From NCBI GenBank assembly GCA_002337215.1, contig DDFO01000017.1, positions 89,614 to 95,225 of the forward strand: 5,612 bases of DNA, in the 5' to 3' direction. This DNA comes from Phycisphaerales bacterium UBA1926. Its GTDB lineage: Bacteria; Planctomycetota; Phycisphaerae; Phycisphaerales; UBA1924. The position numbers were made by a program, and so were the translations under genes. The first letter of the stretch is position 1, and every line of letters begins with the position of its first letter. Shown piece by piece: positions 1 through 5,524 of the stretch. The notes under the pieces are model-generated. The model had not been told where the DNA came from. It made no database searches and was given only the letters and a program-made list of their open reading frames with translations.

Positions 1-924
1 GCCCCCGCTCCCGCCGAACGCCACCTTGGGGCGATCGGCAAGCGCCGGGCGTTCAGCGAGCACATGATCCCACGCGGCCTGGGCGGCGTACGCCGTCTCC
101 GCGATCCGATGCATCAACTCACCCGCGGCCTCGGCCGGCGAGGCCGGGTCCTCGGGGTCGAGCTCGATCTGCGTCTGCTCGACAAACCGTGAAGGCGGCG
201 CGAGCATGCGGATCACGTTCCAGCCGCGCTGACGCATCGCGGAGGTCACAACATCGATCACGGGCTCGGGAATCCCAAACAGGCCCGGAAGCAGCATGAC
301 CGTCCCGAGCCCCGAATCCTCCGGGTCGTGGGTCCCCCCTCGACGGTGGTCGTAGAACGCGAACCACGTGCGCTCGATCGCGATCCGGGGTCCCCGGCTC
401 CCTCCCGCAGCGGGCACGGTGTCGATCTCGGGTCTCCCAGAAACGAACACGAACATCATCGCGGGCTCGCTGCGCCCGATCGCGTCACCCGGCACCGGGG
501 CCGCAATATCGGGATCGCGCTCAAACACGAACGCCCCCGCACCCTCCATCCGAAACTGAAACCCCTCGCCATCGAGTCTCCCGCGAGCGAGCGTCGCGAC
601 CTGCGCGGCATCCTCACCCTTCGGGACCCGGCTGTGCCATGGGCCGTGGCGTCTGGGAGACCAGGCGTCGAGCGGACCATCGATTTCGACAATCACGCCC
701 TTGCCGAGAGCGGGGACATCGTCGCCCCACCGAGGCGGCCAAACCGGAGTATCACCCGAAAGTTCGATCGTCCCGCCAACCTTGTCGCCGACTCTGCCGC
801 CAGAATCGAATGCAACGGACCGGGCATCCGAGCGGGCGTCAATAGCGACGCATCCCGCCAGGTTGATGCTGGTTGACAGCAATGTCAGGGCGATCGGGGC
901 AATGCTCATCCGTATCCACTCCAT
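1..924 (-). CDS. Predicted lipoprotein with alpha/beta-hydrolase fold (C-terminus cut off by window edge)
   Basis: The frame stays open from 924 to the left edge (308 codons) and is incomplete. The N-terminus (MEWIR, a hydrophobic stretch, then LAGC) is a lipoprotein signal peptide with Cys25 as the predicted lipidated residue, so the protein should be exported and membrane-anchored; Lgt encoded at 2038-3168 would modify it. A beta-rich N-terminal region of about 200 residues is followed by VMLLPGLFG (209-217), which resembles the first core strand and oxyanion-hole loop of alpha/beta hydrolases. The last visible residues, VAFGGSGG, form a GxSxG nucleophile elbow with Ser306 as the likely catalytic serine. 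The acid and histidine of the triad lie outside the window. Two starts are possible. ATG at 924 supplies the charged n-region (Arg5) but its AGGAG lies 15 bases away. ATG at 909 has GGAG at 9 bases but leaves no basic residue in the signal peptide. An in-frame TGA lies further upstream. The substrate is unknown: esterase, lipase or peptidase activity are all possible. Confidence 0.8.
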   Translation of the reverse strand, partial: MEWIRMSIAPIALTLLSTSINLAGCVAIDARSDARSVAFDSGGRVGDKVGGTIELSGDTPVWPPRWGDDVPALGKGVIVEIDGPLDAWSPRRHGPWHSRVPKGEDAAQVATLARGRLDGEGFQFRMEGAGAFVFERDPDIAAPVPGDAIGRSEPAMMFVFVSGRPEIDTVPAAGGSRGPRIAIERTWFAFYDHRRGGTHDPEDSGLGTVMLLPGLFGIPEPVIDVVTSAMRQRGWNVIRMLAPPSRFVEQTQIELDPEDPASPAEAAGELMHRIAETAYAAQAAWDHVLAERPALADRPKVAFGGSGG

Positions 925-1023
925 CGTGCTCGTCTTCGTCTCCTCAGGCGTTCCGTTTCAATGGACCGCACAGCAGCGGGCACCATCGCTCGCATCCAGC
1001 CTATGCTCGCGGCCGGAGGACCG
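925..1023. other. Divergent intergenic region
   Basis: About 100 bases separate the lipoprotein start from the preferred DUF368 start, so the promoters of both genes probably lie here. I see no convincing -35/-10 pair on either strand. A TATGCT hexamer at 1002-1007 resembles a -10 box but has no matching -35. An in-frame ATG at 961 would extend the DUF368 protein by 21 residues into this gap, but it has no ribosome binding site. Confidence 0.5.
1015..1020 (+). promoter_or_regulatory. Shine-Dalgarno site deciding the DUF368 start
   Basis: GGAGGA lies 3 bases before ATG 1024 (4 bases counted from GGAGG). It is the strongest ribosome binding match near this gene, and nothing comparable precedes the alternative ATG at 961. 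The spacing is a little short, but the site favours the 341-residue form. Confidence 0.6.
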
Positions 1024-2049
1024 ATGCCCAACCGACCCCGAACCGAACCGCACTCGCCGCTGACCCGAGGGCTCCTTGCTCGCGCCGCCCTCGGCGGGGC
1101 GCTGATGGGCCTTGCCAACCTCGTCCCGGGGATCAGCGGGGGCACGATGCTCGTTGCAACCGGCGTCTACACGCGGTTTATCGACGCAGTGAGCGACGCG
1201 ACCCGCCTGCGGCTCTCGCGGGACACCATCCTCGTGCTCGGGGCGATCATCGGCGCTGCAATCGTCGCGATCGGCGGGCTCGCCGGGCTGATCTCACTCG
1301 CGCTCGCCGAGTTCCGCTGGGGGATGTACAGCCTGTTCATCGGCCTGACACTGGGGGGTGTGCCGATCCTCTGGAGAATGGCAAAGCCCCTCTCACCCTC
1401 GGCGATCGCCGGCGTCGTCGGCGGAATCGCGGTCATGATCGCCCTGGTCCTCTTCCAATCGGCCGGCGCGGGTGGTTCGGCGTCAGAGGCAAACTGGGCA
1501 GCGCTCACCCTCGCCGGCATGGCGGGCGCGAGCGCGATGATCCTGCCCGGGATCTCGGGTGCCTACCTGCTCTTGATCCTCGGGCAGTACGAGAACATCA
1601 TCTCCGTTGTCAAAGACACCGTGAAGGCCGCGGCCGCGGCGGACATCGGCGGAGTGTTCGATGGCGCGGGCACGCTCATCCCAGTTGGCCTCGGCGTCGT
1701 GCTCGGTGTCGCCATCGTGGGCAACGCCCTCCGGTTCGTGCTCCACCGCTACGAAAAGACCACAATCGGATTCCTGCTGGGATTGCTCATCGCCGCGCCC
1801 GCCGGCTTGTACCCGTTCAAGGAAGGTGTCCCCCCCGCCGTCGGCGAGACGTTCGAGGGCGAAACCCTGACCGAGGAATCACTCGCGGAGATCGACCCAA
1901 AGGACTGGCCCGAGCGCTCCTTCACGCCCGGCATCGGGCATCTCGCCGGCGCAAGCGGGCTGATCGTGGCCGGCGTACTCCTGACGCTCGCCGTAGGCCG
2001 TCTCGGCAAGGAAGACAGTGAGGACCCGGCGGATGCCTCAGCCGGATGA
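1024..2049 (+). CDS. DUF368 family membrane protein, candidate undecaprenyl-phosphate transporter (PopT-like)
   Basis: This 341-residue protein is strongly hydrophobic with many membrane segments and carries both DUF368 signatures: GLANLVPGISGGTM (29-42) and ASAMILPGISGAYLLLILG (169-187). They mark an internally duplicated fold. The segments after each (71-117 and 222-265) also resemble each other, with LG-x3-G patterns and a hydrophobic FxxGL helix. Members of this family (PopT) have been shown genetically to recycle undecaprenyl phosphate across the cytoplasmic membrane for peptidoglycan and other envelope polymer synthesis; assigning that role here is by family only. Residues 264-300 form an acidic, Glu-rich loop before the last membrane segment (about 304-325), followed by a short hydrophilic tail. 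The start was chosen at ATG 1024 because GGAGGA precedes it; ATG 961 would add 21 residues with no membrane character. The 3' end overlaps the convergent lgt gene by 12 bases. Family assignment is firm, transport substrate inferred. Confidence 0.9.
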   Translation: MPNRPRTEPHSPLTRGLLARAALGGALMGLANLVPGISGGTMLVATGVYTRFIDAVSDATRLRLSRDTILVLGAIIGAAIVAIGGLAGLISLALAEFRWGMYSLFIGLTLGGVPILWRMAKPLSPSAIAGVVGGIAVMIALVLFQSAGAGGSASEANWAALTLAGMAGASAMILPGISGAYLLLILGQYENIISVVKDTVKAAAAADIGGVFDGAGTLIPVGLGVVLGVAIVGNALRFVLHRYEKTTIGFLLGLLIAAPAGLYPFKEGVPPAVGETFEGETLTEESLAEIDPKDWPERSFTPGIGHLAGASGLIVAGVLLTLAVGRLGKEDSEDPADASAG

Positions 2050-2058
2050 ACCGGGAGG
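2036..2058. terminator. Bulged hairpin over the two convergent stop codons (possible bidirectional terminator)
   Basis: The left arm reads CCTC, a 2-base AG bulge, then CCGG (2036-2045). The loop is ATGAA (2046-2050). The right arm is CCGG then GAGG (2051-2058). All eight pairs are Watson-Crick. The structure spans the stop codons of the DUF368 gene (2047-2049) and lgt (2038-2040), where a shared terminator would be expected because the genes overlap. There is no clear U-run on either side, so a classical intrinsic terminator is not established, and the arms are partly coding. Confidence 0.35.
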
Positions 2059-3168
2059 AGACACCGTCAGTTGATTCCTCGCACCCCAGCCGAGCATCGC
2101 GGTGCCGCCGCGCTTGCTGAGCACGACCAGCAAGCCTACCCCGAACGCGACCATGCCGGCACTAAGCCACTGCCCCCGCGAGAGCCCCAGTGGCTGCGCG
2201 AGATTGAGCAGCCCCTTCCCCGTGAAATGATCGTCGGGAAGACGCCAGAACTCCGTCGCGATCCGCCCGAGCCCGTACGAGATCAGGAACCACGCCCCAA
2301 CAATCCCCGGCACCCTCGGCTTTCGCGCAACCAACCAGACCACGACCAACACCACCAGTCCCTCCGCGAACGCCTGATAGAGCTGAGACGGATGCCGCGC
2401 CGAGACCAGCGGCTCAAGACGCTCCGCGATCTCTCGGCTCGCGCCCGCTGATCCCGACTGAAGCTTCTCAAGCACACGCGGATACGCGTCCTCGAACCAG
2501 TACCTCTCAGAATCTGCAGGAAGACGGTGCTCCATCACGAGCCTGCCCAAATCGACCTGCTGAGCGTCCGTCAGCGGCGAGGCGTGCCCAGACAGATGCT
2601 CCTGCGGGAAACGGACCGCCCAATCAGGCGAGGTCTCTCCCGCTTTCGCGACGACCTTGCCGAGCAGTTCACCGTTGATGAAGTTGGCGATCCGACCAAG
2701 GAACAGCCCAATCGGCGCGACAAGGACGAGTCCGTCGAGCACGTGCAACGCGGGACACGCCCCGCGGAGCGAGCCGTCCTCATCGCGGAACCCCTTCGAG
2801 ATCCGCCATGCGGCAAAGGCGACACCGATCATCCCGCCGTGGCTCGCCATGCCCCCCTTGTTGAGCATGACAACGCCCCAGAACGGGAAGCCCGGCTCGA
2901 ACGTCCAGAGCAGAGAAGGCTGGTAGAGCAACACGTACCCCAGCCGCCCCCCCACGATCACCGCGACGCCCAGCAGCACGACGGCGTCGAGCACCCGGTC
3001 GGCCGGGACCGCCCAGAGACCCCGCTTACTGAGCCGATGGAGAACGGCCCCGCCCAGGACGAACCCGAGCAGGTACGACAGCGCGTACCACCGGAGGCCG
3101 ATCCCCCCAGAGATCCGCAGCGCCATCGGGCTCAGATCATGCAGCCAGGCATCGGCAAGGGTGATCAC
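2038..3168 (-). CDS. lgt: Prolipoprotein diacylglyceryl transferase Lgt
   Basis: This is the inner-membrane enzyme that moves the diacylglyceryl group from phosphatidylglycerol to the lipobox cysteine of prolipoproteins, the first step of lipoprotein maturation. The protein has 376 residues and about seven membrane segments. Visible motifs, with E. coli equivalents from memory: RWYALSYLLGF (Tyr28, near Tyr26); SHGGMIG (His110, His103); the signature GRIANFINGELLG (158-170; Arg159, Asn162, Gly170, matching Arg143, Asn146, Gly154); RHPSQLYQ (258-265); and YGLGRIATE (Tyr298, Arg302, Glu306, matching Tyr235, Arg239, Glu243). It is longer than the roughly 290-residue E. coli enzyme, mainly from about 47 extra polar residues between GELLG and RHPSQLY, plus a longer C-terminal tail after about residue 350. 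The start is GTG at 3168, inside the stop of the upstream tatD-like gene (GTGA overlap), with GGGAG seven bases before it, suggesting translational coupling. Its 3' end overlaps the convergent DUF368 gene. Confidence 0.97.
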   Translation of the reverse strand: MITLADAWLHDLSPMALRISGGIGLRWYALSYLLGFVLGGAVLHRLSKRGLWAVPADRVLDAVVLLGVAVIVGGRLGYVLLYQPSLLWTFEPGFPFWGVVMLNKGGMASHGGMIGVAFAAWRISKGFRDEDGSLRGACPALHVLDGLVLVAPIGLFLGRIANFINGELLGKVVAKAGETSPDWAVRFPQEHLSGHASPLTDAQQVDLGRLVMEHRLPADSERYWFEDAYPRVLEKLQSGSAGASREIAERLEPLVSARHPSQLYQAFAEGLVVLVVVWLVARKPRVPGIVGAWFLISYGLGRIATEFWRLPDDHFTGKGLLNLAQPLGLSRGQWLSAGMVAFGVGLLVVLSKRGGTAMLGWGARNQLTVSPPGSSG

Positions 3169-3980
3169 AAGGTCTCTCCCGAGCGAGCCCCAGCGGCTCC
3201 GGTGTCGATCCCGAAGAACCGGTGCGTGTTGGCATCGATCGCGGCGTGGAAGTCACTCCAGCGCTCACCGCGTCGTTTTGCCAGAAACTTCGCGGTATGA
3301 ATCGCATACGCCGGCTCGCAAGGCCGCTTCCCCCGGTGCGGAACCGGGCTGAGGTACGGCGCATCGGTCTCGACCATGATCCGGTCCAGCGGGACCAACG
3401 CCGCGGACTCGGCAACCTCCGGCGCGTTCTTGTAGGTCGCAACGCCCGTGAACGAGATCATCGCCCCGAAGTCGAGAACCAGCCTCGCGTGCTGGGGGAT
3501 CTCCGTAAAACAATGGAACACGAACCGATCGCCCGGGATCGTGCTCGCGCGAAGGATCGGCAGCAAGTCCTCAACCGCCCGTCGACAGTGAACCACGATC
3601 GGCTTGTCAACGCCACCCACCCGGCACGCCTCGATCCGGGCAATCTGGTCCGCGAGCACCCGCCGCTGAATCTCGCGAGCGGGCTCGTCGTAGTGATTGT
3701 CCAGGCCGAGCTCACCCCACGCGACGCACCGAGGATGCCGAGCGACACGCTCGATCTCGTCCCAATCGTGCTCTCCCTTGTCTGTGTAAAGCGGGTGAAC
3801 ACCCGATGAGCACCACACGCGTTCGTGCGATTCGGCGAGCATCAGCGCCGCGCCGCAGTCCGCCGACGAGGTCGAAATCGTGATCGCACCGTGCACGCCG
3901 GCCCTGGCAGCATCCGCCATGATGCCGTCGAGCCGGCCCGCGAAATCAGGGAACGTGAGATGGCAGTGTGTATCAATCAA
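3165..3980 (-). CDS. TatD-family metal-dependent hydrolase (putative DNase)
   Basis: TatD-family enzymes are cytoplasmic TIM-barrel, two-metal hydrolases; characterised members act as 3'-5' exonucleases or DNases in DNA repair and turnover. With the TTG start at 3980 the protein has 271 residues, close to the usual 260-270, and begins M-IDTHCHL like its relatives. Expected metal ligands are all present: His5 and His7 (DTHCH), Glu90 (GELGLD), His131 (VVHCR), His156 (FHCF) and Asp206 (ETDAPYL). The later RGKRPCEPAY segment and the terminal Asn-x-x-Arg-Phe-Phe (NTHRFF) are also family-typical. No ATG start exists. The frame continues upstream to GTG 4043 and TTG 4058, but those would add unaligned residues and overlap the divergent gene. 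The ribosome site for 3980 is weak (GAGG about 15 bases away). The gene overlaps lgt by 4 bases, suggesting one transcript. The family is certain; which paralogue (TatD, YcfH or YjjV type) is not. Confidence 0.9.
   Translation of the reverse strand: MIDTHCHLTFPDFAGRLDGIMADAARAGVHGAITISTSSADCGAALMLAESHERVWCSSGVHPLYTDKGEHDWDEIERVARHPRCVAWGELGLDNHYDEPAREIQRRVLADQIARIEACRVGGVDKPIVVHCRRAVEDLLPILRASTIPGDRFVFHCFTEIPQHARLVLDFGAMISFTGVATYKNAPEVAESAALVPLDRIMVETDAPYLSPVPHRGKRPCEPAYAIHTAKFLAKRRGERWSDFHAAIDANTHRFFGIDTGAAGARSGETL
3176..3180 (-). promoter_or_regulatory. Shine-Dalgarno site for lgt GTG start
   Basis: On the minus strand GGGAG lies seven bases before GTG 3168, within the last codons of the tatD-like gene. 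It supports GTG as the real lgt start and translation coupled to the upstream gene. Confidence 0.6.
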
Positions 3981-4002
3981 GGCGAGATGGTACCGCCTCG
4001 CC
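3981..4002. promoter_or_regulatory. 22-base imperfect palindrome in divergent gap (possible operator or leader hairpin)
   Basis: Outer arms GGCGAG (3981-3986) and CTCGCC (3997-4002) are exact inverted copies, and the central GGTACC (3989-3994) shares the same symmetry axis at 3991.5, giving 9 of 11 matched pairs. It lies in the 50-base gap between the divergent tatD-like and transglutaminase-like genes and abuts the proposed TTG 3980 start. It could be a regulator binding site, or in the tatD transcript a 6-bp stem next to the start codon. Chance is possible in such GC-rich DNA, and if tatD translation starts upstream the site is coding. Confidence 0.3.
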
Positions 4003-4030
4003 AGTCGCCGGTCACCGATAGACTGTCGCG

Positions 4031-5524
4031 ATGCAGATGACACGGATCGCTCAAACAATACTGCTGGCAGTGTTCACCGCGCTCGCCCTGCCGTGCGAGG
4101 CCGGCGAACGGTGGTACGTCCTCGAGATGCAGGGCCAACGAGCCGGGTGGACCGTCGAACGAGAGCACACCAAAGACGGAACGATCGTCTCCACCACCGA
4201 GTCCCGGCTCACGATCCGACGCGGGACCACCGAAGTCACACTCACGATGTCCTCCCGATTCGTCGAAGCCGAGACGGGCGAACCGATCGAGATGACCGCA
4301 AAGTCAGAACTCGGCGGCACACCGACCGAGGACCGTTGGATCTTCGGTCCAGACAACGTGCGTTGGATCTCCACCTCCGGTGCTCAACGAATCGAAAAAT
4401 CGCTCCCGAACCCCGAGGGGTCCTGGCTGCCCCCCGCAGCCGCAGGACGTTTCACCGCGGCGCGTCTTGCGGCGGACGCCGACCGGATCACCGTCCGCAC
4501 AATCGATCCACTCAACGGCTTGGAGCCGATCGTGACCACGCGTTCAGGCTTCTCCCGCGAGATCATCGAGGTCCTGGGACGCGACATCGAGGCGATCCGC
4601 TGCCGCTCCGAATCATCGATCTACCCCGATAGCGTGGGCACCGAGTTCATCAGCGACGACGGCACACTCCTCCGGAGCGAGCTCTCGATGGGCGCGATGA
4701 AGATCGCGGTGATCGCCGCCGATGAACAACTCGCCAGATCCGACCTCGACCCGCCCGAGATGATGGCAAGCCTCTTCATCTCGCCCGACCGCCCGATCCG
4801 CAACGCCTATTCGAGTTCGAAGGGAACCTACGTCCTCCGCGCAACCAGCGGCACGCTCCCGGACATCCCCACTGCCGGGTCGCAAACCGCCGAACGGATC
4901 GACGACGCCTCCGTCCGCGTGACCCGCAGCCTCGAGCACACCAGCACGCCCGCCCCGGCGAGCGATCTCGACAACCCCGCGTTCACCGAATCGTCCGCGA
5001 TGGTCACCTCCGCGGACCCGCGCGTGATCGAACTCGCGACCGCAGCGCTCAGAGGTTCGCCCGACAGCGTGCCGACCAGAGCCGAAGACCTTCGCCGAGC
5101 GGCCCACCGCCACATCCGCTCGAAGGACCTGTCCGTCGGCTTCGCCTCCGCCGCCGAGACCGCCCGGACCCGGGAAGGCGACTGCACCGAGCACGCCGTG
5201 CTCCTCGCCGCGATGCTCCGCGCCGAAGGCATCCCATCCCGCGTCGTGAGCGGGCTCATCTACGCCGATCGGTTCGCGGGCGGTAAAGACATCTTCGGCT
5301 ACCACATGTGGACCCAGGCACTGCTGCCCATCGACGAACGCAACCCCGAAGCGGGCTCCCGCTGGGTGGACCTCGACGCGACGCTCCCTGAGGCACGCCC
5401 CCTGACCGCGACGCACATCGCGCTGGGAACGCACGCCCTCGCCGGAGACAGCCGCGCGAACGCCCTCGTCGAACTCGCGCCGCTCATGGGCCGGCTCGCG
5501 ATCGAGGTGGAGTCCACCGAATGA
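4031..5524 (+). CDS. Exported transglutaminase-like domain protein
   Basis: This 497-residue protein starts with a signal peptide: Arg5, a hydrophobic core at about 6-20, and a likely signal peptidase I cut after CEA (residue 24). The Cys22 context (LALPC) is not a lipobox, so I predict a secreted or periplasmic soluble protein. Residues about 25-320 look beta-rich and I do not recognise a named domain. Residues about 325-455 form a transglutaminase-like (papain-fold) domain: REGDCTEHAVLLAAMLRAEG (381-400) with nucleophile Cys385, GYHMW with His425, and WVDLDAT with Asp449 (the position equivalent to D-P-T in relatives). The complete triad suggests an active cysteine enzyme, a protease, amidase or cross-linker; the substrate cannot be read from sequence. 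ATG 4031 was chosen; ATG 4037, two codons on, is equally possible, and neither has a strong ribosome site. It is divergent from the tatD-like gene and overlaps the next gene by ATGA. Confidence 0.88.
   Translation: MQMTRIAQTILLAVFTALALPCEAGERWYVLEMQGQRAGWTVEREHTKDGTIVSTTESRLTIRRGTTEVTLTMSSRFVEAETGEPIEMTAKSELGGTPTEDRWIFGPDNVRWISTSGAQRIEKSLPNPEGSWLPPAAAGRFTAARLAADADRITVRTIDPLNGLEPIVTTRSGFSREIIEVLGRDIEAIRCRSESSIYPDSVGTEFISDDGTLLRSELSMGAMKIAVIAADEQLARSDLDPPEMMASLFISPDRPIRNAYSSSKGTYVLRATSGTLPDIPTAGSQTAERIDDASVRVTRSLEHTSTPAPASDLDNPAFTESSAMVTSADPRVIELATAALRGSPDSVPTRAEDLRRAAHRHIRSKDLSVGFASAAETARTREGDCTEHAVLLAAMLRAEGIPSRVVSGLIYADRFAGGKDIFGYHMWTQALLPIDERNPEAGSRWVDLDATLPEARPLTATHIALGTHALAGDSRANALVELAPLMGRLAIEVESTE
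5509..5512 (+). promoter_or_regulatory. Shine-Dalgarno site for the downstream ATG at 5521
   Basis: GGAG, part of GAGGTGGAG at 5504-5512, lies eight bases before ATG 5521 and inside the final codons of the transglutaminase-like gene. It supports 5521 as a genuine start and coupled translation. Confidence 0.55.

Noticed and set aside
328..876. Plus-strand open frame of 182 codons opposite the lipoprotein gene
   Set aside because: The composition is Arg/Pro-rich without motifs. The minus-strand frame has a lipobox and hydrolase motifs and is continuous to the window edge.
1002..1007. TATGCT as a -10 promoter element for the DUF368 gene
   Set aside because: Only four of six bases match the consensus and no -35-like hexamer lies at the right distance.
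961..1023. N-terminal 21-residue extension of the DUF368 protein from ATG 961
   Set aside because: No ribosome binding site precedes 961, while GGAGGA precedes ATG 1024, and the extra residues add no membrane or family feature.
873..2021. Long plus-strand open frame of about 380 codons overlapping the DUF368 gene
   Set aside because: Its translation is dominated by Arg, Pro and Gly with no motif, as expected for an out-of-frame reading of GC-rich coding DNA. The other frame has clear DUF368 signatures.
2527..3300. Plus-strand open frame of 257 codons opposite lgt and tatD
   Set aside because: It is charged, Arg/Pro/Glu-rich and featureless, lying antisense to two well-supported genes and crossing their boundary.
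4019..4024. TAGACT as a -10 promoter element for the transglutaminase-like gene
   Set aside because: A four-of-six match with no supporting -35, and it lies only a few bases from the start codon.
4031..4108. Lipoprotein signal in the transglutaminase-like protein (LALPC, Cys22)
   Set aside because: Pro directly before Cys does not fit the lipobox, which needs a small residue there. A signal peptidase I site after CEA fits better.
4613..5434. Minus-strand open frame of 273 codons opposite the transglutaminase-like gene
   Set aside because: Gly/Arg/Val-rich translation with no recognisable domain; the plus-strand frame has a signal peptide and a complete catalytic triad.
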